A stretch of DNA of 64,000 nucleotides from UBA4644 sp900555855 (GCA_052289195.1 DAWAJD010000002.1:34533-98532); one strand, 5' to 3'. Numbered from the stretch's first letter, positions 22,866-32,502 are shown. Translations and numbers: made by a program. The notes: a model not told the origin generated them from the sequence alone.

Positions 22866-24122
22866 TTATTTGCGGTTGGCCTTGGCCTTGCGCAGGGCCA
22901 GGATGCGGTTCATCTCGTTGTAGACGATCATGAAGCCCTCGTCCACGCCCATGCCGGGCTTGGCCAGGATCTGCACAGGCTGGGTGGCCATGGCGCAGTT
23001 GACGCAGACCTGCGCGCTGCGGTCAGTCTCGTTGCAGGTGCCGCCCTGATAAGCGCCGATGCCCTTCTCCTTGCAGTAAAGGACGGCTTCGATGGTATTG
23101 TTGATGCCGCCCAGGTCGGGGGTCTTGATCTGGACCATATGGCCGGCCTTATGGTCAGCAAACAGCTTGATATCCTCCAGCGTATTGCACCATTCGTCGG
23201 CCACCAGCTCCACGGTGCTGCCGCGGCTGTCCAGCTCGCGGGTCAGGCCGGCCAGAGCCTCCATCTGGGTCTCCCGGTCACAGTCGCAATCCATGGGGCC
23301 TTCGATGCGCAGGTGGAAGGGCTTGGCGATCTCCTCCAGCTTCATGATATAATCGGCCATTTCCTTATAATTGTTGTTGCCGAAAATGACACCGATGGTA
23401 CCGTAAACATCAATGTGCAGGACGGGGCTGTAATCTGCATCGTGTCGATGGGTCAGGATGCGGTCCCGCAGCCAGCCCACATATTCCGCCAGCTTCTCGC
23501 CGTGCTTGCCCAGCTTTTCCTCCACATTGTTGATCAGCGCATGGGGCAGCACCTGTGCGCCCTTGATGATCATCTTATCGGCGTTGGAATAGCGGTCGTC
23601 GCCGGACTGGGTGAAGATGGGGATGGGCTTTTCAGAAACGGTGCAGCCGTATTCATCGGCCACCACCTCGCACATCAGGCGGCCGGTGGCTTTGGCAACG
23701 GCGTCCAGAATGGCCTGAGAAACGCCGTAGCGGATGGCGGTATGCAGACGCTTGCCGTCTACCTTGATGGCCTCCATATCCCGGCACAGGCCGCGGAAAT
23801 CGTCAGCCTCCCGGCCCACCAGAACGGGCTTGATATGCTCCTCAATGATGGGGATGAAATCCGTGGCCAGGAACAGGGGATCCCGTCCGCCGGCGCCGGA
23901 ATACTGCACGGCGGCGCAGTCGCCGTAAGCGATCTGTCCGTCCTCCAGGATCAGCATGACGGAAATGGATTCGCCGGCCTGGCGGACGGCCTTGAAGCCC
24001 TCCGTCACAGGCTTGCCCACATAGAAAACGCCATCGTGACCCGCGCCCTTCTTGATGGCGCGCTGGTCGTCGAAATAGAAGCCGGTACGGCCGGCGGAGC
24101 AAACAACATCTACGATCTTCAT
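22866..24122 (-). CDS. mal: Methylaspartate ammonia-lyase
   Basis: 418 residues, enolase superfamily, full length. Removes ammonia from (2S,3S)-3-methylaspartate to give mesaconate. The catalytic Lys333 in QIKTPDLGGINNT and His194 in VLPHALIN match the bases of clostridial enzymes; metal ligands are Asp238 (HIDVYG), Glu274 (RIEGPMD) and Asp309 (VADEW). It is the last gene of the glm operon, 57 nt after glmE, and sits one step after glutamate mutase in the pathway. Confidence 0.96.
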   Translation of the reverse strand: MKIVDVVCSAGRTGFYFDDQRAIKKGAGHDGVFYVGKPVTEGFKAVRQAGESISVMLILEDGQIAYGDCAAVQYSGAGGRDPLFLATDFIPIIEEHIKPVLVGREADDFRGLCRDMEAIKVDGKRLHTAIRYGVSQAILDAVAKATGRLMCEVVADEYGCTVSEKPIPIFTQSGDDRYSNADKMIIKGAQVLPHALINNVEEKLGKHGEKLAEYVGWLRDRILTHRHDADYSPVLHIDVYGTIGVIFGNNNYKEMADYIMKLEEIAKPFHLRIEGPMDCDCDRETQMEALAGLTRELDSRGSTVELVADEWCNTLEDIKLFADHKAGHMVQIKTPDLGGINNTIEAVLYCKEKGIGAYQGGTCNETDRSAQVCVNCAMATQPVQILAKPGMGVDEGFMIVYNEMNRILALRKAKANRK

Positions 24123-24179
24123 GAGCTTGTTCTCCTTATCTTACAATCTATAGAATGATGAATGAAACGCGGATCTGAT

Positions 24180-25631
24180 TTACTTTCTGGGGCGGCCCAC
24201 CAGGCGGCCCTTGGAGATGGCGTAGACATCGTCGATGACCATCTGGAAGGAGGCCTTGCGCTTTTCGGCATTGGCACGCTCTTCGATCTTTTCCCGGTGG
24301 AAGTCCTTCAGCTCCTTTGTGAAGGGCAGGTTGCCCATCTCCAGGATACGGATGGCGCCGTTGTTATCCCGTGCGGGCAGCATCTTGCCGGCGTTGAAGC
24401 GGGAGGGAGAAAACGGGATATCCAAAACGCCGGCCTGCACCGCGCGGACCGCGCCCACGGCGATATCGCCCTGGCCCAGCTCGAAGCACTTATCCAGAAT
24501 GCAGCGGGTCTCCCGGCGGATGATCTCCTTTTCCTGCTCCAGCTCGGAGGAAGTCAGCACCTGATCCCGCAGCATATTGATGACCTGCTTGGTGCAGCGC
24601 AGACCCTGGGCATTGGCTTCCATGGTGGGGATGCCCACGGCCTCATGGGGCGTCTTGACGATGACCTTGGTGGCCTTGCTCAGGGCAGCGGCGGCGGAGC
24701 CCCAGGAAATGACGCCGAAGGCCTTGGCCTCGTCGGCGGGGAAGCCGCCCATCCACTGATGGAACACGGTGGTCACATGCACATTGCTGTGGCCGCTCTT
24801 TTCCATATATTCGTCGGTAAGCTCCTCCAGCGTGCGGATGGCCGCCACATCCTGCGTCAGGTTGCCGCACTGGCCATAGCCCACGGAGATGTTCTTGACG
24901 CCCTGCTCTGCCGCCAGCAGCGCTTCGATGACGGCCACGGCGTTGGAGATGCAGGGCGGCACCAGCGTGCCGGTCAGGGGGCCGTAGGGCTCCCGGTTGA
25001 TGGAGACGCCGGCCTCCTCATACATACCGGTGAGCCGGTCCACATACTGCCAGTCCCGGATGGTCTGCTCCATGGGGACATTTTTGGCGTAGGGCAGGTT
25101 ATAGGAGATGCCGCCGCCCTCATAGGCGGTAAAGCCGCCGGCGTAGGTGATCTCGGTGAGCAGACGGGCGTCGGGGGTGCCGTGGCGGACCTGCACGGGG
25201 ATATCCAGGCTCTCGATGAGCTGGCGGCAGGCGTGGACGCCGTGGTTCACCGCCGGGAAGCCGTTGAGCATGGAGCGGCCGTTTTTAATGGACTCCTTGA
25301 TGCCGTCCTCCGCCTCCGCATAGCGGTTCTGACGGGTGTAGCTGTCGATGGTGGTGGGCAGCAGATCTGCTTCGCCCTTGTCCTGCAGATAGGTCAGCAG
25401 CTTGATGTGCTCATCCAGCAGCGCAACGCCGGCGCGGGGCTGGATCAGGGTGATGCCGTCCTTCTTGGCGTCCAGCAGCTTCTGGGAGAAAATGCGGTTT
25501 TTGGGCATGGCCTTGTGATAATCCACGGCCTCCTGGAAATCTACATCCTTGCCGGTGGGCCACTGGGTAAGGACTTCCTTCCGCAGCGCCTGAAACTGAT
25601 CCTCGGGAATGCGTTTATTCTGAATATCCAT
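24180..25631 (-). CDS. glmE: Glutamate mutase (methylaspartate mutase) epsilon subunit
   Basis: 483 residues, full length. With GlmS and adenosylcobalamin it rearranges L-glutamate to 3-methylaspartate. The TIM-barrel subunit is recognisable from RHGTPDARLLTEITYAGGFTA-type landmarks (VRHGTPDARLLTE), GGGISYNLPYAKN and SVGYGQCGNLTQDVAAI. It overlaps glmL by 17 nt and is followed by mal. Confidence 0.96.
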   Translation of the reverse strand: MDIQNKRIPEDQFQALRKEVLTQWPTGKDVDFQEAVDYHKAMPKNRIFSQKLLDAKKDGITLIQPRAGVALLDEHIKLLTYLQDKGEADLLPTTIDSYTRQNRYAEAEDGIKESIKNGRSMLNGFPAVNHGVHACRQLIESLDIPVQVRHGTPDARLLTEITYAGGFTAYEGGGISYNLPYAKNVPMEQTIRDWQYVDRLTGMYEEAGVSINREPYGPLTGTLVPPCISNAVAVIEALLAAEQGVKNISVGYGQCGNLTQDVAAIRTLEELTDEYMEKSGHSNVHVTTVFHQWMGGFPADEAKAFGVISWGSAAAALSKATKVIVKTPHEAVGIPTMEANAQGLRCTKQVINMLRDQVLTSSELEQEKEIIRRETRCILDKCFELGQGDIAVGAVRAVQAGVLDIPFSPSRFNAGKMLPARDNNGAIRILEMGNLPFTKELKDFHREKIEERANAEKRKASFQMVIDDVYAISKGRLVGRPRK

Positions 25632-27006
25632 CTTCTGGTTTCAACTCCTTTTTCATGATGCGCAGCGCGGTCTGGGGCTCATATTCCGAGAGCAGACCCA
25701 TGGCTGCCAGGATATAGCGGCGATCCACCAGCACCCGGGCCTTGACAGGCCGCAGGGACATGGGATCCGCGGGGTCATAAAAGGCGTGGGAAGCGATCTC
25801 GCCGGTGCGTTTGGTGTGGATCAGGCTGCCGCCGGTGACAACCATCTGCCGCACCGTGCGCAGATCCTTGCCCGTCTGGACGAAGACCTTGCCGGTCATG
25901 TTGTAGGTCTCCTCCATATAGCCGGCGTGGCGGCGGGCCGCCGTCTCGCAGGCGCAGCAGGCCAGCGCATAGTCCAGCCGCTCGGTCTCCTCGCTGTCGG
26001 GGACCTTTTCGGTGTGCTCCGCCAGATCGTCGATCAGGGCCTGCGCCCGCTCCGGCGTGAGCCCGGCCAGCGAAGCCACCTTCTTCAGCGACGCCGCCTC
26101 CACAATGCCGCCGATGCTGTAGCGCATACCGATGTCGCCCTCCACCGTCCGCTTGACATAAGGCTCCGGCAGGCCCTTATAGACCGTGCCGCCCTCCTTG
26201 GGCATGCCATCGGCGATGGAATACACATCCGTGGTGGCGCCGCCCACATCCAGCGCCATCAGCTCGCCGATGCCCGCCTCGCCCTCGCAGCCCTCTGCCA
26301 GCAGCTGCATGGCACGCATCATGGCGGAAGGCGTCGGCATCAGGATGCCGGAAATGAGCTTGGACGCATGGGAAAGGCCCTTTGCCTGAATGATCCGGTT
26401 CAAAAACAGCGCGCGAATACATTCCTGGGCCGGCTGGATGTTGAGCACGCCGAACTTCGGCATGACATTTTCACAGATAAAGGTCTGCCGGCCCTCCAGT
26501 GACCGCTGGCAGGCTCTTGCCGCCGTGCGGTTGCCGGCGATGATCACCGGGAAATCCGCCTTGCAGGCGGCCAGCATCTGGGCGTTGTGGCGGATGCAGT
26601 CGGAATTGCCGCCGTCCGTCCCGCCCACCAGCAGGAAGATATCCGGCCGGAGCCGGTCGATCTCCTCGATGTCGTCCTCCGTCAGCTCGAAGGAATAGAC
26701 CTTGACGATTTTGGCGCCTGCGCCCAGGGAAGCCTGCTTGGCCGCTTCGGAGGTCAGCTCCGGCACAAGGCCGGAGGCGATCATCCGCAGTCCGCCGGCA
26801 GCGGAGGAGCAGGCATAGCGGGCGGCAAAGTCCAGCTTGCCCGTCTGGGCCTCCAGCTTCTCCAGCGCATGGCTCAGGCCCTCGTTGATATCGGTCTGTA
26901 CGGTGGTATAGGCTGCCGCCGTTCCCAAAAGGACCTCGGCTTCGGTATCGACGGCGGTGACTTTGGTATAAGTGCTGCCGAAGTCGATCAATAACACCGG
27001 ACGCAT
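25615..27006 (-). CDS. glmL: Glutamate mutase accessory protein GlmL (MutL)
   Basis: 463 residues. ASKHA-type ATPase fold with LLIDFGSTYTKVTAVD at the N-terminus and ALDVGGATTDVYSI near residue 245. The gene lies between glmS and glmE in all known glutamate mutase operons; it is proposed to act as a reactivase or chaperone for the cobalamin enzyme. 4 nt after glmS. Confidence 0.95.
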   Translation of the reverse strand: MRPVLLIDFGSTYTKVTAVDTEAEVLLGTAAAYTTVQTDINEGLSHALEKLEAQTGKLDFAARYACSSAAGGLRMIASGLVPELTSEAAKQASLGAGAKIVKVYSFELTEDDIEEIDRLRPDIFLLVGGTDGGNSDCIRHNAQMLAACKADFPVIIAGNRTAARACQRSLEGRQTFICENVMPKFGVLNIQPAQECIRALFLNRIIQAKGLSHASKLISGILMPTPSAMMRAMQLLAEGCEGEAGIGELMALDVGGATTDVYSIADGMPKEGGTVYKGLPEPYVKRTVEGDIGMRYSIGGIVEAASLKKVASLAGLTPERAQALIDDLAEHTEKVPDSEETERLDYALACCACETAARRHAGYMEETYNMTGKVFVQTGKDLRTVRQMVVTGGSLIHTKRTGEIASHAFYDPADPMSLRPVKARVLVDRRYILAAMGLLSEYEPQTALRIMKKELKPEDGYSE

Positions 27007-27010
27007 GGGA

Positions 27011-27427
27011 TCAGTCCTCGATGTGCAGGTCCTTCTTCAGGTCCTCGATGTCCACGGCGGGATCGGTTCCCGGCGGGAAGGCCCGGTTGAAGCCCATGGC
27101 CTTGAAGCGCTTTTCCACCTCGGAAAACTCCTGCTTGCCGATGACGATATTGCCGCCAACATAAAGCAGAATGTCCTTCAGGCCGGCTTCGTCGCATTTC
27201 TCCCGCATACCGCGGCAGTCCAGCTCGCCCTGGCCGTAAAGGGAGGAAACAATGATCGCGTCGGCGTGGGTCTCGATGGCTGCGGCGATAAACTCCTCCT
27301 GAGACACCAAAACGCCCAGATTGGTCACATCAAAGCCCGCGTCGGTAAAGGCGTGATAAAGGATCTGGATCCCGACTGCGTGGACATCTGCGCCGATGAC
27401 GCCGATGACCAGTTTTTTCTTTTCCAT
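27011..27427 (-). CDS. glmS: Glutamate mutase (methylaspartate mutase) sigma subunit, cobalamin-binding
   Basis: 138 residues. The B12-binding motif DxHxxG is Asp14-His16-Gly19 (GADVHAVG), followed by SSLYGQGE and YVGGNIVIG, which line the nucleotide tail. His16 replaces dimethylbenzimidazole as the lower cobalt ligand. First gene of the glm operon; start ATG 27427 follows GAGGTG. Confidence 0.96.
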   Translation of the reverse strand: MEKKKLVIGVIGADVHAVGIQILYHAFTDAGFDVTNLGVLVSQEEFIAAAIETHADAIIVSSLYGQGELDCRGMREKCDEAGLKDILLYVGGNIVIGKQEFSEVEKRFKAMGFNRAFPPGTDPAVDIEDLKKDLHIED

Positions 27428-27466
27428 ACTGACACCTCAATCATCATGATGATAGTTGCTCAATTT

Positions 27467-27512
27467 ATTGTTCTATATCTAACACTATAGATTGAACCAT
27501 ATCATTAGTCAA
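27467..27512 (-). promoter_or_regulatory. Promoter and candidate operators of the glm operon
   Basis: Minus strand TTGACT (27507-27512), 17-nt spacer, TATAGT (27484-27489). The inverted repeat TCTATA-N8-TATAGA (27472-27491) covers the -10 box and start. The decamer ATTGTTCTAT (plus strand 27467-27476) recurs upstream of citD at 32870-32879. Confidence 0.6.
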
Positions 27513-27524
27513 TGGTCAAAATAA

Positions 27525-27556
27525 CAAAAAGGCGCTGAAATTCAACGCCTTTTTAT
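27525..27556 (-). terminator. Terminator of the GntR regulator gene
   Basis: AAAAAGGCG / CGCCTTTTT arms (27526-27534 with 27546-27554) with T-runs in both directions, 14 nt after the regulator's stop codon and directly upstream of the glm promoter. Confidence 0.85.
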
Positions 27557-27569
27557 CGTTTCTATGCAA

Positions 27570-28550
27570 TTATCTGATCCGGTTGGCATAGTTCTTTCTG
27601 CGGCGATCCAGCGCTTCCTCCAAATTCCGGACGGAAGCCTGATCCGGCTCCAGCTCCAGACGGATCAGCGGATGGCTGCTGCTGTATTCCGCAAGCTGGG
27701 CCAGCTCCTCCGGCGTCCCGGCCACCTCATAGCCGGCAGGGACCATCACCGCGTCGCAGTAGGAAAGCTCCATCCGGTCCGCGCCGCCCAAAACCCGGGT
27801 CTCCTGCAATACGGCGCCGCGGCAAAACACGCCGCAGGCCCGGCGCACCGTGGTGGCAAACAGCATGCTCTGGGTCAGAAGGCCGATGCGTACGCCGTCC
27901 GGCAGGCGGGCCATCTGAGAAACAGACGCGGCGCTGAGCCGCAGGCACATACGGACCAGCGGGATCCGCCGGTTCAGCAGGGCAGAAAGCGCATGGTAGC
28001 AGCGGTCTGTCGCCACCACCAGATCCATATCCGCCGTGATCTGGACGGGATCCGCCTCCACCTCCGCCAGCGAGACGGGGTAAAGCGTCACCTCCGGCAG
28101 ACCGTAAAGCCGCTCCGTCACCGCCCGCAGACATTCCGGCGAACGCGCCACTACGGCGATGCGCAGGCCCGTCTCCCGCAGCAGCCGCTCCCGCAGCTTC
28201 AGGTCCAGAAAGATCTGGATCTCCTGCTGGGTAAAGGAAAGGGACTGCAGGCAGTCCAGCATGCCGTCGATGGCGGCCATGGCCTGCTCCTTGCGGCTGT
28301 TTTCCGTGGCCGGTTGGGCAATAAAGGTGCCCTTGCCCTGGGTCATTTCGATGACTCCCTGACGGGCAAGCTCGTCATAGGCCCGCTTCACCGTGCCGGA
28401 AGCGGTGGCAAGCTCCTGGGAGAGCTCCCGGACGGTGGGCAGCTTATCTCCGGGGTGCAGCGACCCATCCTCCACGGCGCTTTTTACCTGCAGGGCGATC
28501 TGCCGATACAGGGGCTGATCCAAAGCCGGATCCAGGTTGAACAGCGACAT
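27570..28550 (-). CDS. GntR-family transcriptional regulator of the methylaspartate pathway (inferred)
   Basis: 326 residues. Residues 1-75 are a GntR winged helix (DQPLYRQIALQVKSAV, LPTVRELSQELATASGTVKRAYDELARQGVI, GKGTFIA). Residues 75-300 form a larger ligand-sensing part without recognisable FadR or UTRA motifs. It lies between the citramalate lyase/mesaconase operon and the glutamate mutase operon, on the same strand and between two terminators, so control of both is a good inference. Its own promoter carries a direct repeat that may allow self-regulation. Confidence 0.85.
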   Translation of the reverse strand: MSLFNLDPALDQPLYRQIALQVKSAVEDGSLHPGDKLPTVRELSQELATASGTVKRAYDELARQGVIEMTQGKGTFIAQPATENSRKEQAMAAIDGMLDCLQSLSFTQQEIQIFLDLKLRERLLRETGLRIAVVARSPECLRAVTERLYGLPEVTLYPVSLAEVEADPVQITADMDLVVATDRCYHALSALLNRRIPLVRMCLRLSAASVSQMARLPDGVRIGLLTQSMLFATTVRRACGVFCRGAVLQETRVLGGADRMELSYCDAVMVPAGYEVAGTPEELAQLAEYSSSHPLIRLELEPDQASVRNLEEALDRRRKNYANRIR

Positions 28551-28580
28551 AGGATGCCTCCCTTCTTCTTTACCAAATCT

Positions 28581-28626
28581 TAGCTTGACATAGCTTAATT
28601 ATCATCGAACTTTATAATGTTGTCAA
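28581..28626 (-). promoter_or_regulatory. Promoter and candidate operator of the GntR gene
   Basis: Minus strand TTGACA (28621-28626), 17-nt spacer, GATAAT (28598-28603). Two TAGCTT copies (plus strand 28581-28586 and 28591-28596) are spaced by exactly 10 bp just downstream of the -10. Confidence 0.6.
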
Positions 28627-28736
28627 TGCTTTTTTAGCAAAGAAAATAAATGATAAGTGTGTTTTTTGGCATTTTGCCCATTCCGCGCATTTTCTTTGCT
28701 TTTTTCGGCTTTTTTCAAAAGAATACGCGGCCCGCC

Positions 28737-28771
28737 AAAAAAGGAAAGCGGAGCGCATCGCTCCGCTTTCC
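28737..28771 (-). terminator. Terminator of the citD-citE-citF-mesaconase operon
   Basis: A 13-bp stem GGAAAGCGGAGCG / CGCTCCGCTTTCC with a 3-nt loop and six T on the minus strand, 14 nt after the last stop codon. Confidence 0.92.
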
Positions 28772-28785
28772 GGGGATGTTCCGGT

Positions 28786-29361
28786 TTATTTTTTCAGCGT
28801 CTCCAGATAGGCCTCCCGGCCCCACTGATAGAGGTTTCTTCCCTGGCTGTCAATGATGACGGTGACGGGCAGATCCTCCACCACCAGCCGGCGGATGGCC
28901 TCCGCGCCCAGATCCTCATAGGCGATGATCTCCGCCTGCTTGACGCAGCTGGAAAGCAGGGCGCCGGCGCCGCCGATGGCGCCGAAATACACCGCGCCGC
29001 ATTCCTGCATGGCCGCGACGACCTCTGGCCCGCGCTTGCCCTTGCCGATCATGCCGGTCAGGCCCTGACGGATCAGCGTGGGAGAATAGGCGTCCATGCG
29101 GTAAGCGGTGGTGGGGCCGGCAGAGCCGATGGCCTGGCCGGGCTTGGCCGGCGTGGGGCCAACGAAATAGATCACGGCGTTTTTCACATCCATGGGCAGG
29201 GGCTTGCCCTCCGCCACCAGCTGGCAGAGCCGCTTGTGGGCGGCGTCCCGGGCGGTATAGACCACGCCGGAGAGCAAAACGCTGTCGCCGCTTTTGAGCT
29301 TGCGCGCCTCCTCCGGCGTCAGCGGCGTATGGATCCGGATGGGCTGTTTGCTTTCAGACAT
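28786..29361 (-). CDS. Mesaconase (class I fumarase-type hydratase) beta subunit
   Basis: 191 residues, the C-terminal (beta) domain of two-subunit Fe-S fumarases: LKSGDSVLLSGVVYTARDAAHKR, GPTPAKPGQAIGSAGPTTAYRMD, GMIGKGKRG. Placed between citramalate lyase and glutamate mutase genes, the expected reaction is mesaconate plus water to (S)-citramalate. Class I enzymes often also accept fumarate, so plain fumarase remains possible. It starts 2 nt after the alpha gene ends. Confidence 0.9.
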   Translation of the reverse strand: MSESKQPIRIHTPLTPEEARKLKSGDSVLLSGVVYTARDAAHKRLCQLVAEGKPLPMDVKNAVIYFVGPTPAKPGQAIGSAGPTTAYRMDAYSPTLIRQGLTGMIGKGKRGPEVVAAMQECGAVYFGAIGGAGALLSSCVKQAEIIAYEDLGAEAIRRLVVEDLPVTVIIDSQGRNLYQWGREAYLETLKK

Positions 29362-29362
29362 A

Positions 29363-30199
29363 TCAAAGCACCTCCGTCTTGTGCCGGGTCACATGGCAGT
29401 TGATATTGACCGCCACCGGCAGGCCGGCGATATGGGTGGGCAGCGTCTCGATGTTCACGGCCAGCGCCGTGGTGCGGCCGCCGAAGCCCTGCGGCCCGAT
29501 GCCCAGCCCGTTGATCTTCTCCAGCAGCTCCTCCTCCAGCGCGCGGTAGAAGGGATCTTCGCTGCGCACATTCAGCGGACGCATCAGCGCCTTTTTCGCC
29601 AGCAGCGCCGCCTTGTCAAAGGTCCCGCCCAGGCCAACGCCCACCACGATGGGCGGACAGGGATTGGGGCCGGCGTCCTCCACCACCTTCAGGATGAAAT
29701 CCTTGACGCCCTGCAGCCCGTCGGAGGGCTTGAGCATCCGGATCTGGCTCATATTCTCGCTGCCGAAGCCCTTGGGGGCCACGGTGATCTTCAGCCCGTC
29801 GCCGGGCACCAGCTCTGTATAGAGCATGGCCGGGGTATTGTCGCCGGTGTTCACCCGGTCCAGCGGATCCCGCACCACGGATTTCCGCAGATACTGACTG
29901 TAGCCCTGCCGGACGCCCTCGTCCACGGCTGCCCGCAGGTCGCCGCGGATATGGACCTCCTGCCCGATCTCCAAAAAGACGCAGGCCATGCCGGTGTCCT
30001 GACAGATGGCGACCTCATCCCGGTCGGCGATCTGATAATTTTCCCGGATCCGATCCAGGATCTCCTGCGCCGCAGCCCAGGTCTCCTGTTCCCGGGCGCA
30101 GGCGATGCAGTCCCGCACATCCTGCGGCAGGTGCCGGTTGGCCTCCACACAAAGACGGGCCACCGTCTCCGTAATGGCGGAAGCGTTGATCTCTCGCAT
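29363..30199 (-). CDS. Mesaconase (class I fumarase-type hydratase) alpha subunit
   Basis: 278 residues, the Fe-S cluster-binding subunit. Landmarks: CQDTGMACVFLEIG, PAMLYTELVPGDGLKITVAPKGFGSENMSQIRML-type region (KGFGSENMSQ), PPIVVGVGLGGTFDKAALLAKKAL. Conserved Cys in the CQDTG and PNPC segments are likely cluster ligands. It starts 15 nt after citF and forms a heterodimer with the next gene's product. Confidence 0.9.
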   Translation of the reverse strand: MREINASAITETVARLCVEANRHLPQDVRDCIACAREQETWAAAQEILDRIRENYQIADRDEVAICQDTGMACVFLEIGQEVHIRGDLRAAVDEGVRQGYSQYLRKSVVRDPLDRVNTGDNTPAMLYTELVPGDGLKITVAPKGFGSENMSQIRMLKPSDGLQGVKDFILKVVEDAGPNPCPPIVVGVGLGGTFDKAALLAKKALMRPLNVRSEDPFYRALEEELLEKINGLGIGPQGFGGRTTALAVNIETLPTHIAGLPVAVNINCHVTRHKTEVL

Positions 30200-30214
30200 A
30201 AGCTTTCCTCCCCG

Positions 30215-31621
30215 TCAGTCCTTTACATTATAGATCTGGTCCAGCAGCGTGCCGTCCCGATAGATCACATTTGCCACCACCCGGCTGCCATGCTGCACGG
30301 GGCGGGGCTGACCGCAGATGGCCTCCGCCCGGCGCTTCAGCTCTTCCATGGAGCAGACGGGCAGGCCGGCGCTTTCCAGCGCCCTGCGCAGATCCTCCCG
30401 GGCGGGATTCACCGCCACGCCCCGCTGGGTCACCAGCACATCAATGCTGGAGCCGGGGGTGGAGACGCACTGCACACGGTCTGTGACGATGGGCAGGCGG
30501 GCCCGGGAAAGGGGCGCGATGATCATGGCCAGCTTTGCACCGGCGGCAGTATCGCTGTGCCCGCCGGAGCCGCCCATGATGGAACCGTTGGAATCGGTAT
30601 GGACATTTACATTGAACTGGGTGTCCACCTCCGTGGCCCCCAGGATCACCACATCCAGACTGTCCACCGCGGCGCTTTTCCCGTTGGGCGAAGCATACTG
30701 CATGGCGGAGACCTCGCTGTGGTTCGGGTTGTCCCGGATGGATTCCACGGCCTTCAGATCAAAGCACTGGACATCCAGCAGCTTGCGGAAGCAGCCCGCC
30801 TGCAGCATATCCACCATATAGCCGGTGATGCCGCCCAGACCGAAGGAACCCTGGATCTTCTCCCGCAGCATGATATCCTTCAGATATTTGGCCGCGGCCA
30901 AGGATGCGCCGCCGGCGCCGGTCTGGAAGGAAAAGCCGTCCTTCAAAAGGCCGCTGGCCTGAATGACCCGGGCCGCCGTCTCCGCCATCACCAGACCCAC
31001 CGGGTCCCGGGTGATGCGGGTGGTGCCGGAAACGATGCCGCTGGGATCGCCGATGGCCTCCACGGGGACCACATAATCCACATAGGTCTCGTCGATGGAG
31101 CGCTCCGTCAGCGGATAGGGCACCAGATTGTCCGTGATGACGACCACCTTTTTGGCATACATGGCGTCCGGGAAGGCATAGCCCAGGCTGCCGCAGGCAG
31201 ATCTGCCCAGCTTGCCGGTGCAGTTGCCCATGGGATCCGCCGTGGGGGCGGCGATAAAGGCCACATCAATGGGCGTCTTGCCGGAAACGATATCGGCAGG
31301 GCGGCCGCCGTGGGTGCGGAACTCCACCGGCGTGGACAGCACCCCGTGGGAAATGGCCCGGCCCACGCCCGCAGACATATAATTGCACTTCAGGTGAGTG
31401 ACCACGCCGTTTTTGATGTGGTCCACCAGCGGCGCATGGCAGTCAAACAGCGAGCTGGCATTCACATCCAGATCCCGGATGCCGGCTTCGGCCAGCGCGT
31501 CCAGAACCATATTCAGGACGAAATCGCCGTTGCGCAGATGATGATGGAAGGAAATCCGCATGCCAGATTTGACGCCGGCCAGGGCGATGACCTCCTTCAG
31601 AGAATGTACGACCTTATCCAT
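30215..31621 (-). CDS. citF: Citramalate (citrate) lyase alpha subunit, acyl-ACP transferase
   Basis: 468 residues, CitF family. It moves the acyl-carrier protein from acetyl to citramalyl (or citryl). Landmarks: KSGMRISFHHHLRNGD, HGGRPADIVSGKTPIDVAF, SFQTGAGGASLAAAKYL, and GSGGHSDTAAGAKLA near the active site. ATG 31621 follows the citE stop by 1 nt; an apparent upstream start at 31648 (TTG) lies inside citE. In this pathway context the substrate is more likely citramalate than citrate. Confidence 0.93.
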   Translation of the reverse strand: MDKVVHSLKEVIALAGVKSGMRISFHHHLRNGDFVLNMVLDALAEAGIRDLDVNASSLFDCHAPLVDHIKNGVVTHLKCNYMSAGVGRAISHGVLSTPVEFRTHGGRPADIVSGKTPIDVAFIAAPTADPMGNCTGKLGRSACGSLGYAFPDAMYAKKVVVITDNLVPYPLTERSIDETYVDYVVPVEAIGDPSGIVSGTTRITRDPVGLVMAETAARVIQASGLLKDGFSFQTGAGGASLAAAKYLKDIMLREKIQGSFGLGGITGYMVDMLQAGCFRKLLDVQCFDLKAVESIRDNPNHSEVSAMQYASPNGKSAAVDSLDVVILGATEVDTQFNVNVHTDSNGSIMGGSGGHSDTAAGAKLAMIIAPLSRARLPIVTDRVQCVSTPGSSIDVLVTQRGVAVNPAREDLRRALESAGLPVCSMEELKRRAEAICGQPRPVQHGSRVVANVIYRDGTLLDQIYNVKD

Positions 31622-31622
31622 A

Positions 31623-32501
31623 TCAATGCTCGCTCCTTCCCAGCCCAAGGGCTTCCGCCGTTTCGATGACCCGCTTTGCCCGGCTGACCACCGGCGCGTC
31701 GATCATCTTGCCCCGCAGGGCCACGGCGCCGCGGCCCTCCTCCTTGCCCCGGCGGATGGCTTCCATGACCTCATAGGCATAGTCGATATCCCGCTGGGAG
31801 GGGGAGAACACTTCATTGATCACCGGCACATGGCGGGGAGAAATGGCGGACTTGCCAGTGAAGCCAAGGCTCTTGGCCTTTTCCGCGTCGATGCGGATGC
31901 CCTCGTCGTCGTTGACATCCGTAAAGGGCGTGTCGTAAACATCCACGCCGGCGGCCCGGGCCGCGCAAACCATGCGGCTGCGGGCATATTCGATCTCCTG
32001 GCTCTCCTTGGTGCGCTTACACTGCAGGTCGGCCGTCAGATCCTCGCCGCCCAGGAAGATGGCCGCCACCCGCGGCGTGCAGGAGGCGATCTGATAGGCG
32101 TTTTCCACGCCCAGCGCCGTCTCGATCAGGGGGATCAGACGGACGGTATTGCGGGCGAAGCCCAGCCGGTCCTCCAGCTGAGACATATAAGCATCCACCG
32201 TCAGCACATCCTCCGCGCAGGAGGACTTGGGCGGCATGATCAGCGAGGGCTTCAGGGGCAGGATGGTCTCCAGATCCTTCTTCCAGAAGTCCGTATCCAC
32301 GGAATTGATGCGGACGATGACCTCCACTCTGGAAAAATCCAGATAGGTCATGGTGTTGCGGACCAGGATCCGCGCGGCGTCCTTCTGGTCCGGGGCGACG
32401 GCGTCCTCCAGGTCAAAGATGACGGCGTCCGCCCCCAGGGCGTCGCCGTTCTGCAGGATGTTCGGCGTGTTGCCCGGCAAAAACAGCATACTGCGGCGCA
32501 T
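31623..32501 (-). CDS. citE: Citramalate (citrate) lyase beta subunit
   Basis: 292 residues, CitE/HpcH TIM barrel. RRSMLFLPGNTPNILQNG at the N-terminus, IFDLEDAVAPDQKDAAR (Mg-binding acid), VRINSVDTDFW and LIPLIETALGVENAYQIA are typical. It cleaves the acyl-ACP thioester of citramalate to acetyl-ACP plus pyruvate. Starts 1 nt after citD ends. Confidence 0.94.
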   Translation of the reverse strand: MRRSMLFLPGNTPNILQNGDALGADAVIFDLEDAVAPDQKDAARILVRNTMTYLDFSRVEVIVRINSVDTDFWKKDLETILPLKPSLIMPPKSSCAEDVLTVDAYMSQLEDRLGFARNTVRLIPLIETALGVENAYQIASCTPRVAAIFLGGEDLTADLQCKRTKESQEIEYARSRMVCAARAAGVDVYDTPFTDVNDDEGIRIDAEKAKSLGFTGKSAISPRHVPVINEVFSPSQRDIDYAYEVMEAIRRGKEEGRGAVALRGKMIDAPVVSRAKRVIETAEALGLGRSEH

Positions 32502-32502
32502 A